Below, piece by piece: positions 6,831 through 15,382 of a stretch of DNA of 26,589 nucleotides. The DNA comes from Candidatus Aminicenantota bacterium (GTDB lineage Bacteria; Acidobacteriota; Aminicenantia; S016-38). The translations under genes were made by a program, and so were the position numbers. The stretch is from contig JAGHBF010000159.1 in assembly GCA_021161165.1 (NCBI GenBank), forward strand, positions 1-26,589. The letters run 5' to 3'. The notes below the pieces were generated by a model. The model was not told the DNA's origin and ran no database searches. It worked only from the letters and a program-made list of their open reading frames with translations. How positions within the stretch are numbered: the first letter of the stretch is position 1; each line of letters starts with the position of its first letter.

Positions 6831-7534
6831 TCTGTGTACCCCTTTAATTTAATTTCGTTGAAAATTTCCATTGGATTTCCAGAGCAAATTATTTCCCCAT
6901 CAATTAACAGGTGACCCTTATCTGCAGTTAATTTTTCAAGTATAAAACCGGTGTGTGTTATTATTATTCCGCTCTTTTTCCGTTCAAGTATTGGCATGTC
7001 TTTCTGCAAAATTTTCCTGAGAGCTTTTGCTATTACATCTATGTTTGTGATATCCACTCCTGACTCTGGTTCATCTATTAAACTCAGGTCGGGATCCTGA
7101 AGCATTAACTGGAAAACTTCGGATCTTTTCATTTCTCCTCCGGAAAATCCCAGATTTATATCTCTGTTGAGCATATCTTTAATTCTTAAAGCCTCAGCTT
7201 TTTCGAGAATTTCTTCTTCGGTTTTATTCATGAGTTTTCCTATCTGTTCAAGTTTAATTCCCTTAAGAGCAGGTGGCCTTTGTAGAGCAATTCCTATTCC
7301 AAGTTTAGCTCTTTCATGTGTGGGAAGATAAGTTATGTCCTTTTCTTTGAAGTAAATTTTTCCATCGGTAATTTTGTATTTGGAATAACCCATTATTGCG
7401 AAAAAAAGTGTTGATTTCCCTGCGCCGTTAGGTCCAAACAGGACATGTGTTTCTCCAGCTTTAACGTGGAGATTAACCCCTTTTAAGACCTGCCTCCCTT
7501 CTACTTCCACCTTAAGGTTTTCTATTAATAACAT
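6803..7534 (-). CDS. sufC: SufC Fe-S assembly ATPase
   Basis: Soluble ABC ATPase that drives conformational change in the SufB scaffold. The 243-residue product has Walker A GPNGAGKST at 34-42, signature FSGGE at 130-134 (followed by MKRSE, typical of SufC), Walker B LSLIDEP at 150-156 and an H-loop THTG. The run DEPESGVDI is a SufC hallmark (usually DEIDSGLDI). The ATG at 7534 has GGAGG seven bases upstream and lies inside the 3' end of the LOG gene; the 3' end overlaps sufB. The two proteins are therefore almost certainly translated together. A Cys pair near the C-terminus (CLKC) is unusual; its meaning is unknown. Confidence 0.96.
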   Translation of the reverse strand: MLLIENLKVEVEGRQVLKGVNLHVKAGETHVLFGPNGAGKSTLFFAIMGYSKYKITDGKIYFKEKDITYLPTHERAKLGIGIALQRPPALKGIKLEQIGKLMNKTEEEILEKAEALRIKDMLNRDINLGFSGGEMKRSEVFQLMLQDPDLSLIDEPESGVDITNIDVIAKALRKILQKDMPILERKKSGIIITHTGFILEKLTADKGHLLIDGEIICSGNPMEIFNEIKLKGYTECLKCWKRN

Positions 7535-7988
7535 TCAAAGCCTCCTTTAATGCCAAATTTACTGCTTCTTCAGGATTTTTGCATTTTACCACTTCAGGGA
7601 TCTCCCACGTATAAAGTCCAAAAACTTTTTTCCCATAAATTAGAGCATATGATATTTCGGATAGAGTACCATAGCTTCCATCTACAGCGACAATAGAATG
7701 GGAGTTTAAAACGACCATGGCATTTCTAAGATACCCAATATTAGTTGCAACAGGGATATCTATGTAAGGATTAGCTGAATTAAGGTCTCCTCCTGGTAGT
7801 ATTCCTATAGTCGTTCCATTAGCATCTTTTGCCCCTTTTGATGCGGCTTCCATTACACCACCAAGTCCACCACAAACGAGAATGGCTCCTTTTTGTGCGA
7901 TTAGCTTACCGGTTTCATATGCAATTTTTAAAGCCTCCATTGTGGGATTTGACCCTCCAATTACCCCGATTCTTGGTAATCTTCTCAT
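7512..7988 (-). CDS. LOG-family (TIGR00725-type) Rossmann protein
   Basis: The 158-residue product has the fold of the SLOG/lysine-decarboxylase-like superfamily. It opens with RIGVIGGSNPT, then has a CGGLGGVMEAASKGA stretch and a GSYGTLSEISYAL stretch, the conserved PGGxGTxxE-like region. It belongs to the short group (TIGR00725) whose function is not established. Related LOG proteins hydrolyse nucleoside 5'-monophosphates (cytokinin activation in plants). The usual PGG before GT is replaced by DGSYGT here, so phosphoribohydrolase activity should not be assumed. The gene overlaps nlpC by ATGA at its start and sufC by 23 nt at its end, placing it in a tight operon with Fe-S assembly genes. 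Confidence 0.85.
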   Translation of the reverse strand: MRRLPRIGVIGGSNPTMEALKIAYETGKLIAQKGAILVCGGLGGVMEAASKGAKDANGTTIGILPGGDLNSANPYIDIPVATNIGYLRNAMVVLNSHSIVAVDGSYGTLSEISYALIYGKKVFGLYTWEIPEVVKCKNPEEAVNLALKEALNVINRKP

Positions 7989-8407
7989 AGGATTCTAACC
8001 CCCCTGTAAAAGTGTTTTTTCCAGTATTTGTTTAAATTTTCCACTACCACTCCTTTTTTGGGAGAAGAATGTAACATGTGATGATTGCCAATGAATATTC
8101 CGACATGAAGTTTCCCATTAAATTTAAAAAAAAGCAGATCTCCTTTTTTAAAACCGCGCATAACTTTTCTTCCCGCTTTTAGCTGTTTTTCTGTGCTTCT
8201 CGGGATATTATATCCAATTGATTTATAGACATAATATACGAATCCTGAACAGTCAAATCCTTCAGCAGGAGATTCACCGCCGTATTTGTAAGGAATTCCA
8301 ACATATTTAAGAGCTTTTTTAACTAAATTTTCACGAGGGGTTACCTGAACAGTACATGAAGTCAAAGCTAAAACTAAAGAAACTGAAATAAAACCTATCT
8401 TTTTCAT
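7985..8407 (-). CDS. NlpC/P60 family lipoprotein (probable peptidoglycan endopeptidase)
   Basis: The 140-residue product begins with a lipoprotein signal ending LTSC (Cys18 lipidated), then an NlpC/P60 papain-like domain filling the rest. Catalytic residues are visible: Cys53 in FDCSGFV, His101 in KLHVGIFIG, and His113 in HMLHSSP as the third polar residue. Known relatives (E. coli Spr/NlpC) cut D-Glu-gamma-DAP bonds in stem peptides in the periplasm. It is a single-domain enzyme without SH3 or LysM targeting parts. The start lies two or three bases after the predicted transcription start (see promoter at 8416-8443), so its mRNA is probably leaderless; no Shine-Dalgarno sequence is present. 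It is the first gene of a unit running through LOG, sufC and sufB. Confidence 0.92.
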   Translation of the reverse strand: MKKIGFISVSLVLALTSCTVQVTPRENLVKKALKYVGIPYKYGGESPAEGFDCSGFVYYVYKSIGYNIPRSTEKQLKAGRKVMRGFKKGDLLFFKFNGKLHVGIFIGNHHMLHSSPKKGVVVENLNKYWKKHFYRGVRIL

Positions 8408-8415
8408 AGGAAATT

Positions 8416-8443
8416 ATTATAACACCATTATATTTATTGTCAA
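8416..8443 (-). promoter_or_regulatory. Strong sigma-70 promoter before the NlpC gene
   Basis: Minus-strand TTGACA (8438-8443), 16-bp spacer, TATAAT (8416-8421): both hexamers perfect. The ATG at 8407 is only eight bases downstream of the -10 box, predicting a transcript with no or a 1-3 nt leader. Confidence 0.8.
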
Positions 8444-8454
8444 TATCTGGAACA

Positions 8455-9177
8455 TCAGGATTCAGATTCCTTTATTTCGGGGATATAGAGAATTCTGGAG
8501 CAGTTCTCGCATCTAATAATTTCTTCTCCTTTTTTTAGTTCTTCCAATACCTGAGGTCTTATTCTTATCTGACATACGGAACAGAAACCATCTGATACTG
8601 GAGAAAGAGCTATTCCTCCTCTTTTGCTTGCAATTTGAATATAAAGTTCATAAAGTGAAGGTTTTATTTTTGAGATAAGACCCTCTCTTTCAGCTGTAAG
8701 TATTTCTTTTTTCTTTAAAAGGGAGTTTTTTTCTTCTAAAAGTTTTTTTTCTCTTTGTGAGAATTCAGTTTTTATCCTTTCCGATTCCTGTTTGCTTTTT
8801 TCCTTTTCCTTATGCAGTTCTTCTTCTTCTATCATGAGCTCCAGAACCCTATCCTCCATGGAAGATTTTTTCCTCTGTTCTGCTTCTATTTCTTCAATAA
8901 GAGCTTTATAAGCTTCGTTTGTTTTTACTGTATTAATCTGAGCTCTGTGTTTTTTTATATTTTCTTCAATGGATTTTATTTCAAGATCAAGTTCCCTTCT
9001 TTTTTTGAGGTTGTTTTCTATTCTTTCTTCAGCCTGTTTGACGATCAATTCAGCTTTTTCTTTGCCTTCCTGTATTTCCTGAAGGAGCTTTGGAATTTCT
9101 TCCCTTAACCTTAATTCTATTTTCTTTAGCTCAATGTCTATTTCCTGAATTCTTATGAGTGGCTTTAATTCCTCCAA
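8455..9177 (-). CDS. CdsZ-type coiled-coil zinc-ribbon protein
   Basis: The product (about 240 residues) is nearly all charged heptad coiled coil (residues about 15-185), then a C4 zinc ribbon with CSVC and CENC knuckles. The segment QINTVKTNEAYKALIEEIE is a hallmark of the DUF164/C4-type zinc-ribbon family, called CdsZ in Bacteroidetes and Actinobacteria, with proposed roles in division, envelope or nucleic-acid contacts. No ATG exists near the front. Possible starts are TTG at 9177, ten bases after the tRNA 3' end, and TTG at 9195, which lies inside the tRNA acceptor stem and is therefore unlikely. The transcript probably begins at the tRNA promoter; 3' processing of the tRNA would leave an mRNA starting a few bases before the TTG. 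There is no Shine-Dalgarno sequence. Location after dnaG-rpoD-tRNA recalls the order seen in several bacterial phyla. Confidence 0.85.
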   Translation of the reverse strand: MEELKPLIRIQEIDIELKKIELRLREEIPKLLQEIQEGKEKAELIVKQAEERIENNLKKRRELDLEIKSIEENIKKHRAQINTVKTNEAYKALIEEIEAEQRKKSSMEDRVLELMIEEEELHKEKEKSKQESERIKTEFSQREKKLLEEKNSLLKKKEILTAEREGLISKIKPSLYELYIQIASKRGGIALSPVSDGFCSVCQIRIRPQVLEELKKGEEIIRCENCSRILYIPEIKESES

Positions 9178-9187
9178 TTTAAAAAAG

Positions 9188-9259
9188 TGGGCCAACCAGG
9201 ATTCGAACCCGGGACCGACCGGTTATGAGCCGGCAGCTCTTCCGCTGAGCTATTGGCCC
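9188..9259 (-). tRNA. tRNA with CAU anticodon, probably tRNA-Ile2 (lysidine type)
   Basis: A full 72-nt cloverleaf on the minus strand: acceptor GGGCCAA/TTGGCCC, D-arm GCTC...GAGC, anticodon stem GCCGG/CCGGT with loop CTCATAA (anticodon CAT), T-arm with loop TTCGAAT, discriminator A. The 1-72 pair is G-C, so it is not initiator tRNA. Acceptor pairs C4-G69 and C5-G68 are the ones used by E. coli TilS to tell Ile2 from elongator Met, so Ile2 is favoured over Met. CCA is not encoded: the next bases are C and six T. The D-loop is short. Confidence 0.9.
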
Positions 9260-9266
9260 ACTTTAA

Positions 9267-9294
9267 ATTATACAAAAACTAAGGTTGTTGTCAA
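9267..9294 (-). promoter_or_regulatory. Consensus sigma-70 promoter of the tRNA
   Basis: Minus-strand TTGACA (9289-9294), 16-bp spacer, TATAAT (9267-9272), both perfect. The -35 box starts three bases after the rpoD stop, and the -10 box ends seven bases before tRNA position 1, so the primary transcript begins almost at the mature 5' end. Confidence 0.85.
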
Positions 9295-9296
9295 GA

Positions 9297-10820
9297 TTAA
9301 ATTTTGTAACCCTTGAGGATCGCCTTGAGCTTTTTCGCTCTGGATGGACTGCGGAGTTTTCTCAGAGCCTTTGCTTCGATCTGTCTTATTCTTTCCCTTG
9401 TAACATTAAAAATCTGGCCAACCTCTTCCAGTGTATGCTCGTTCCCATCTTCAAGACCAAACCTGAGCTTTAAAACAAGAGCTTCCCTTGGCGTTAGAGT
9501 GTCAAGAACTTGTTTTAGTTGTTCTTTTAATGTTGAGAACATGACAGTATCTGGAGGTGATGGAGATTCTCTGTCCATTATAAAATCACTGAGCTGGGTA
9601 TCCTCTTCATCACCTATTGGTGTTTCAAGTGAAATTGGTTCCTGAGCTATTCTCATAATTTTTCTGACCTTTTCCACAGGCATCTTCATCTTTTCTGCCA
9701 GTTCTTCACAGGTAGGTTCCCTTCCCAATTCCTGAAAGAGCTCCCTGGAAATTTTTGACAACCTGTTAATCGTTTCCACCATATGTACAGGAATTCTTAT
9801 GGTTCTTGCTTGGTCAGCGATTGCCCTTGTTATGGCCTGCCTTATCCACCATGTGGCATAAGTGGAGAACTTGTAGCCTTTCTTATACTCAAATTTTTCC
9901 ACTGCCTTCATGAGGCCGATATTTCCTTCCTGGATTAAATCCATAAAAGGAAGACCCCTATTAGTATATTTTTTTGCAATGGATACAACCAGTCTAAGAT
10001 TAGATTCAATAAGAACTTTCCTTGCTGCTTCGTAAATCCGGCTTCCGTACCTGATCCGGTTCATGAGCTGTTTAAACCTTTCATAGTTGAGTCCTATTTC
10101 CTGCTCCATTTTCTTAGAAGCTTCTTCATCTCCTTCCTTTATATATTTATCCCATTCCCTTTCCTTTGCTTCCATTTCCTTTTTAAATTCTTTTACAATC
10201 CTCTTGTGGAATCCTACTTCTCTTATATCCTGCAACATCTTCAGCATCAGATTTGCGATGTATTTTTTGCTTTTCTTTTTCTCTATAGCTTCCAGAATTT
10301 TATTTCTGTCCCTTTGAATTTTCTCTATTCTTTCGATAAAAAGTTTGTCCCTTATTTCTTTTTCCTCTTCGTGAAGTGAAATAAGTTCTCTGAGGCTTTT
10401 TTCCCCGCTTTTGAAGTCTTCTCCATACTGAATAATTTTGTTTATTATGTACGGTATCCTGATAAGTGCCTTAAGCATTATATCCCGGCCCCTCTCCATT
10501 CTGCTTGCATATAGAACCTCTTCCTCTTTAGTCAGGAGTTTAAGATGCCCCATATCTTTGAGGTAAAGTTTTATGGGATCAGAGATTACCTCTGTTTCCT
10601 CTGACAATGAAGTATCGTATTTTTCTTCTTCCTCCTCTCCATCTACCACCTTTATTCCATATGAATCAAACAGGGTGTAAAGCCCTTCAATGTCTTCGGG
10701 CTGTACCATGTCTTCGGGAAGATATTCGTTAAGCTCATCGTAGGTTATAGAACCTTTCTCTTTGCCCAGTTCTATAAGTTTTTCGATATCTTCTCCGTAT
10801 GTTTGTCTTCTTTTAGCCAT
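9297..10820 (-). CDS. rpoD: Primary sigma factor RpoD (sigma-70)
   Basis: Housekeeping sigma factor, which guides RNA polymerase to the TTGACA/TATAAT promoters seen across this window. The 507-residue product has a short region 1.1 (about 1-70), region 1.2 (DPIKLYLKDMGHLKLLTKEEE), a helical, highly charged non-conserved region (about 115-260), and regions 2.1-2.4 (NLRLVVSIAKKYTNRGLPF, DLIQEGNIGLMKAVEKF, YATWWIRQAITRAI). Region 3 and region 4 follow, the latter with the helix-turn-helix LEEVGQIFNVTRERIRQIEAKALRKLR. Length is within the normal range. The gene overlaps dnaG by 8 nt; AAGGGG lies just upstream of the ATG. The tRNA promoter begins at the stop codon. Confidence 0.98.
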   Translation of the reverse strand: MAKRRQTYGEDIEKLIELGKEKGSITYDELNEYLPEDMVQPEDIEGLYTLFDSYGIKVVDGEEEEEKYDTSLSEETEVISDPIKLYLKDMGHLKLLTKEEEVLYASRMERGRDIMLKALIRIPYIINKIIQYGEDFKSGEKSLRELISLHEEEKEIRDKLFIERIEKIQRDRNKILEAIEKKKSKKYIANLMLKMLQDIREVGFHKRIVKEFKKEMEAKEREWDKYIKEGDEEASKKMEQEIGLNYERFKQLMNRIRYGSRIYEAARKVLIESNLRLVVSIAKKYTNRGLPFMDLIQEGNIGLMKAVEKFEYKKGYKFSTYATWWIRQAITRAIADQARTIRIPVHMVETINRLSKISRELFQELGREPTCEELAEKMKMPVEKVRKIMRIAQEPISLETPIGDEEDTQLSDFIMDRESPSPPDTVMFSTLKEQLKQVLDTLTPREALVLKLRFGLEDGNEHTLEEVGQIFNVTRERIRQIEAKALRKLRSPSRAKKLKAILKGYKI

Positions 10821-12480
10821 TTTTTCCCCTTACCTTTTTTATTAGATTTTGTTTTTTTCTCATAAGTTCAATTATTTTTTCTATATTGCCTTCTCTTTCG
10901 GCAGATTTTATTTCCATTTGAATTTTTTTTATCTTTTCTTTCAAAATTGAATCCACAATATTTTTTACGATTTTCTCAGGCGAAGTTGTAGGCTTTTCAT
11001 TTTTAAAAAAGATTTTTGAGACTTCTGCTCTGATATTTTTGTCCACAAGTTCCGTAGGGTTGTCAATATTGCTAGCCACTGCTTCTGCAAGAGCCACGAG
11101 ATACCCGAATCTGGAATTGCGAATGATCTCAGAACTTTCTCCTTCCAGAGAGCTGAGAAATTTTTCACTACAGCATGAAATTGTTTTTATGGCTTCCTCC
11201 TCCAACGGACTTAGCGATGGTCTTGTTTGAGCGAATGCTTTTTCTTTCCCCTCCACCATGGCCATAAGAATGTCCTCTTCCATTTTTGAAACGTAAGCCA
11301 ACTCGCCTATTTCATATCTCTTTCTGATTGGGTCATCAATGTAAGAAATAGCCTCTATTGCCTTTTTTACCCCAATCTCTCTATTCTCCCTTCCATAATA
11401 ATTGAACAAAAAAATCACCCCTTTTTCTGCTTCCTCCAATTTATATATATAGGACGCTTGACCAAATTTTTCCACAAATTCATCGGGGTCTTTTGCATTT
11501 TCTAAGTCTATTACCCTCACAGAAAGGCCCTTTGAAAATAAGATGGGAATAGCTCTGGCAGTTGATCTCCTTCCAGCCTCATCATTGTCATAGTTTAAAT
11601 AAATCTCTTCAGCAAACCTGGATATAAGGGATGCCTGATCTTCTGTAAGACTTGTTCCAAGGCTGGCTACAACGTTTTTTATGCCAGCTGAATATAGGGA
11701 GAGAAAGTCCATATAACCCTCTACGATTATTGCACTTCCTTTTTTTCGTATTTCTCCTTTTGTCCAGTTTAAACCATATAGGGTTTTCCCTTTTTTATAC
11801 ACTGCTGTTTCCGGTGAGTTTATATACTTTGCCTCTGTTTCTTGGCTTACACACCTTCCCCCAAAGCCAACCACCCTTCCATATTCTGCAAAAATAGGAA
11901 ACATGAGGCGGTCCCTGAATCTGTCGTAATAACCTCCATCGTCTCTTTTTATAATAAGACCTGCAGCCTCAAGTTGCTGTGGATTATATTTGCCGGATAG
12001 TGCTTTTAGAATAAAATTCCATGAGTTCGGCGCGTATCCAAGATTAAGTTCTCTTGCCACCTCATCGGGAATTTTTCTTGACTTCATGTAATTATAGCCC
12101 CTGCCCCTTTTCCATAATTCATGAATATATAATTCCATGGCTGACTGTAGAATCTCATAAAGAATATCTTCCTGCCGTGTTCTTTTTTTTGAAATTGTGA
12201 ATGGGATTCCGTATTGATTTGCCAGAGACCTGAGAGCTTCCATAAAACTTACGCCTTCCATTTCCATTATCAGCTTAATTACGTCGCCTCCTGCTCCGCA
12301 TCCAAAGCAATGGTAAAGTTTTTTATCGGGGTCAACATAAAATGAGGGGGTCTTTTCTTCGTGGAATGGACAGAGGCCTCTGTAATATCTTCCTGTTTTT
12401 TTTAAGCTTGTATACCTTGAAGCTATTTCCACTATATCGGCTGATTCTTTTACCTTATTTTTAATTTCTTCAAGGTCCAT
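10813..12480 (-). CDS. dnaG: DNA primase DnaG
   Basis: Makes RNA primers for lagging-strand replication. The protein (555 residues) has a CHC2 zinc-binding domain with C37, H40, C58 and C61. The catalytic core carries the signature SRKIPDEVARELNLGYAP, and the TOPRIM fold has acidic motifs VEGYMD and NYDNDEAG. The helicase-binding C-terminal part (about 420-555) is short and divergent, as usual between phyla. Translation starts at ATG 12480 without a ribosome site; a TATAAT lies ten bases before the ATG, so a short-leader transcript is possible in addition to read-through from the acylase gene 31 nt upstream. The dnaG-rpoD coupling is the conserved core of the macromolecular-synthesis operon; rpsU is absent here. 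Confidence 0.98.
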   Translation of the reverse strand: MDLEEIKNKVKESADIVEIASRYTSLKKTGRYYRGLCPFHEEKTPSFYVDPDKKLYHCFGCGAGGDVIKLIMEMEGVSFMEALRSLANQYGIPFTISKKRTRQEDILYEILQSAMELYIHELWKRGRGYNYMKSRKIPDEVARELNLGYAPNSWNFILKALSGKYNPQQLEAAGLIIKRDDGGYYDRFRDRLMFPIFAEYGRVVGFGGRCVSQETEAKYINSPETAVYKKGKTLYGLNWTKGEIRKKGSAIIVEGYMDFLSLYSAGIKNVVASLGTSLTEDQASLISRFAEEIYLNYDNDEAGRRSTARAIPILFSKGLSVRVIDLENAKDPDEFVEKFGQASYIYKLEEAEKGVIFLFNYYGRENREIGVKKAIEAISYIDDPIRKRYEIGELAYVSKMEEDILMAMVEGKEKAFAQTRPSLSPLEEEAIKTISCCSEKFLSSLEGESSEIIRNSRFGYLVALAEAVASNIDNPTELVDKNIRAEVSKIFFKNEKPTTSPEKIVKNIVDSILKEKIKKIQMEIKSAEREGNIEKIIELMRKKQNLIKKVRGKNG

Positions 12481-12511
12481 CAGAATGATAATTATAAACC
12501 ATAAGTCAAGC

Positions 12512-14776
12512 TTACGGATGTAGCTTTAAAATTTCTTTTGTGCCAGTTGAAAATTTTATATATTCTCCTTTTAACCATTTTCTTATAAGGTCTCTATAAT
12601 GAGCTGAGGGAATTCCGCTCTGTCCAGGAACAGAAATCCAGTATTCGTCTTTAAAATCTATTATTTCCCTCATGGAAGGTGCCACAGTTACCCTCCCTAA
12701 TTTGAAAATATCAAAATTTGCTTGGACCACAGTCTCTTTATCCCCTCCCATTGGAAATTTTCCAGGCAGAAGTTTATTTCCGAAGAGTCTCCTCAAGAAT
12801 GCATTCTGAGCAAGTGGGTGAATAAGTTCGAGGTAATGAAACTCTCCCCATGGCTTCTCCGCTGCTATTGATTTTGCTGATATAAATCCGTCCTTTATTA
12901 CATCTTCGACGTTACTATATTTACCCCCGGACACAGCTTTTACTATGTCATTTCTGTTATTTTCTATTATATTAACCAGAGCTTCTCGTGATTTAAGAGT
13001 AAATAAAGAGAAGCCTCGTTCGTCTGGCAGTTTCCCGAGGTAAAGTCTCTGTATCTCCTTATTATCAGGGAAAAACAATTTTTTCTGAGTCTCTATGACC
13101 AGTAATTCATACAGGGCAGCTTCAGGGGAATCATGGGTGATTTTAAAATCCCATTTTTTAAAGGAATTTACCCATCTGTCCTGAGGGAAAAATTTTTTCA
13201 GCACTGGAAGTACAGCTTTTATGAATCTTTCAGCATACAGGGATTTCATATCCTGCTGGATTTTCATTACCTCCTCTATAGTAATCTTTTCCCTGGATTG
13301 AATAAGTTGCTCTATTCTCCAGGCCCTGTATCCAGGACACACATCGTATACTCCTTTAAAGTCGGGTTTTATCCTGTTGTTTGCAGTTACTATAAATCCT
13401 CTTTCAGGATTAAGCCAGTGAGGCAATTCTTCCGGGGTGTAAAATCCTTCCCATTTGCCAGATTTTACAGGAAATAATCCGCTCCAGCTTTTTTTAGGAA
13501 TAAGTCCGCTTAATTGATAGCCTATATTTCCATCCACATCAGCATACACTATGTTTTGTGATGGAACAGTCCAAAATTCAAGAGCCTTCCTGAATTCATC
13601 CCAGTTCTTTGCCCTGTTCAGTAGAATGAGACTGTATACAAGATGACCTATATCATAACCTGTCCATCTCAGAGCGATACCCATATCCCCCTTTGAAAAA
13701 ATTACCGGCCCATATTCAGTTTCAAGAAAGGTTATAGTTTTTTCCCCGCCGCCCTTTATTTTTATCCTTTCAATTCTCTTTCTCAGTGGTTTTTCCTTTC
13801 CATTAACAATATATTTGTCTCCGTTAATTCTAACAATATAAAGGTCCTGAACGTCAGCAAATGAATTTGTCATTCCCCATGCAATTCTTTCATTCCTGCC
13901 TATCACAACTCCCGGAGATCCCGGCAAGCTGACTCCACGCACATCGTATTCTCCACCTTTCAGATGAATTAAGTACCAAATACCAGGAATGGAAATCGTG
14001 AGGTGAGGATCATTGGCGAGAATTGGTCTTCCTGTAGAAGTTCTTTTACCCGAAATTACCCAGTTATTACTCATACCTTTCTGAAATATGGAGAGAAAAT
14101 CCAGTATTCCTTCACCTGCTTTTAATATGGGAGTTCCTTCAGGGATAATATACGGACTTTGCGGTGATGAAATGGGGTCAAGAACATTCCAATATTTCGC
14201 AAGTTCTTTTTTCCGGGAAAGTATTTCATATCTTACCAGCTCTTCGGTGAAATTTGAGCTTAAGCCCCATTGGAGGAATCTTGCTACTGATATTGTATCC
14301 TTAAGGGTCCAGGGTTCTCTTTTCAACATAAGAATTTTGTATTCAAACGAACTTCCTGTGAGATTCAGGCAGGCATTTACACCATCTCTGTAAGCCTCCA
14401 GAATTGCTTTTTCCTCTCCGTTTGGGGTCCATTTGAATCTATTCAGTCCAAACCTTCTTGAACCTTCGTCCAGTTTTAAAGCAGTTTTTCCAAAGATTTC
14501 CGCAAGCTTTCCCTGAGCAAGTCTCCTGAGAATGTCCATCTGAAAGAATCTTTCCTGACAGTGCACAAATCCCTGGGCGAAAAATAGGTCATGAGCATTT
14601 GAAGCTTTAATAGTTGCAAGGCCATTAGAATCTCTTTCTATTGTTACTTCATTTCGCAGGCCTGGAATTTTTAGTGTTCCTCTGGTTTTTATGGGATGGG
14701 GAGGGAAAAGAACGATATTTACCACAAGCAAATAACCCAGAAGCAAAATTAGAACCCCATTTATCAACCATTTCAT
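12512..14776 (-). CDS. Penicillin acylase family Ntn-hydrolase, membrane-anchored
   Basis: The 754-residue precursor belongs to the penicillin-amidase/AHL-acylase family of amide hydrolases, which self-cleave into alpha and beta chains. An N-terminal anchor (about residues 5-25) is followed by the alpha-chain region with the family pattern RDSNGLATIKASNAHDLFFAQGF split over the first 70 residues. Cleavage is expected before Ser236 in GMSNNWVISG, which becomes the N-terminal nucleophile of the beta chain; the residue before it is Met, where Gly is common. The beta chain keeps ANDPHL, PGSPGVVIGRNERIAWGMTN and a late GGDKETVVQAN. Substrate cannot be told: penicillins, acyl-homoserine lactones, other N-acyl amino compounds or lipopeptides are all possible. 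It probably faces the periplasm. It is the fourth gene after DUF362, SPFH and SPOR genes, with a GGGAGGG ribosome site. Confidence 0.93.
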   Translation of the reverse strand: MKWLINGVLILLLGYLLVVNIVLFPPHPIKTRGTLKIPGLRNEVTIERDSNGLATIKASNAHDLFFAQGFVHCQERFFQMDILRRLAQGKLAEIFGKTALKLDEGSRRFGLNRFKWTPNGEEKAILEAYRDGVNACLNLTGSSFEYKILMLKREPWTLKDTISVARFLQWGLSSNFTEELVRYEILSRKKELAKYWNVLDPISSPQSPYIIPEGTPILKAGEGILDFLSIFQKGMSNNWVISGKRTSTGRPILANDPHLTISIPGIWYLIHLKGGEYDVRGVSLPGSPGVVIGRNERIAWGMTNSFADVQDLYIVRINGDKYIVNGKEKPLRKRIERIKIKGGGEKTITFLETEYGPVIFSKGDMGIALRWTGYDIGHLVYSLILLNRAKNWDEFRKALEFWTVPSQNIVYADVDGNIGYQLSGLIPKKSWSGLFPVKSGKWEGFYTPEELPHWLNPERGFIVTANNRIKPDFKGVYDVCPGYRAWRIEQLIQSREKITIEEVMKIQQDMKSLYAERFIKAVLPVLKKFFPQDRWVNSFKKWDFKITHDSPEAALYELLVIETQKKLFFPDNKEIQRLYLGKLPDERGFSLFTLKSREALVNIIENNRNDIVKAVSGGKYSNVEDVIKDGFISAKSIAAEKPWGEFHYLELIHPLAQNAFLRRLFGNKLLPGKFPMGGDKETVVQANFDIFKLGRVTVAPSMREIIDFKDEYWISVPGQSGIPSAHYRDLIRKWLKGEYIKFSTGTKEILKLHP

Positions 14777-14794
14777 TTTACCCTCCCTTGTTTT

Positions 14795-15382
14795 TTAGAT
14801 GATTTTCTTAATGATAATATTTCTCTCGTCCTTTACCCTTACTCTGAGTCTCCTAAGTAAAGGAATTAACTTTTTCCTTTCTGTTTTAGCCTTTTCGTAA
14901 GTTGAATATTTACCCACACGAACCTTAAAAAGGCCTGATTCAAATTTTATAAGAGTTGTGTAACCATACTTTTTTAAAGAGGCAGATAATTTTTCAGCAT
15001 TGTTTTTGTTTTTAAAGGCAGCAACCTGGAGCTCATAATATGGTGTTTTAATATAAGGGACTTTTGATTTCGTAATAGTTTTCTGAATTTTCGCAGGGGG
15101 TTCCTTTATGGTTGGTGAGGGTTTAATTGTGTTTGTTGTCTTTGACGGGATGTTTTTCGCTTTTTCAGGAACTATTTTTTGTATGTTAGATGAATTTTCA
15201 GAGGGGGTCTTTAAATGCGAGGACTGTTTTTGAAGAGCTTTCTGCTCAGGTTTCCCGGAATGCTGGCTTGAGCCAAGGTAAAATCCTGCAATGAAAGAAA
15301 ATGCCAGAAGAATCAGAAACGAAAAAATGAGGGTTCCCATTGTTGATACGGAAACCCTCAGACGATAGGTTTTTTTAGGCAT
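14795..15382 (-). CDS. SPOR-domain membrane protein
   Basis: The 195-residue product has a short cytoplasmic basic head, one membrane helix (about 17-38), a linker of about 75 residues rich in Lys, Ser, Thr and Pro, and a C-terminal SPOR domain (about 115-190: YYELQVAAFKNKNNAEKLSASL then FKVRVGKYSTYEKAK). SPOR domains bind glycan strands lacking stem peptides, and bring proteins to septal peptidoglycan. No enzyme domain is attached, so it resembles FtsN-like bitopic proteins in layout, though smaller. Its start overlaps the slipin gene by 8 nt, and the acylase gene begins 18 nt after it. Context with a slipin and an acylase suggests envelope work. Confidence 0.85.
   Translation of the reverse strand: MPKKTYRLRVSVSTMGTLIFSFLILLAFSFIAGFYLGSSQHSGKPEQKALQKQSSHLKTPSENSSNIQKIVPEKAKNIPSKTTNTIKPSPTIKEPPAKIQKTITKSKVPYIKTPYYELQVAAFKNKNNAEKLSASLKKYGYTTLIKFESGLFKVRVGKYSTYEKAKTERKKLIPLLRRLRVRVKDERNIIIKKII

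Noticed and set aside
9178..9195. TTG at 9195 as the start of the zinc-ribbon gene
   Set aside because: It lies within the tRNA acceptor stem, so translating it would need unprocessed tRNA; TTG at 9177 is preferred.
12481..12511. TTGACT and TATAAT before dnaG as a full sigma-70 promoter
   Set aside because: The two hexamers are only seven bases apart, far from the needed 16-18; only the -10 box may be real, so no separate promoter feature is listed.
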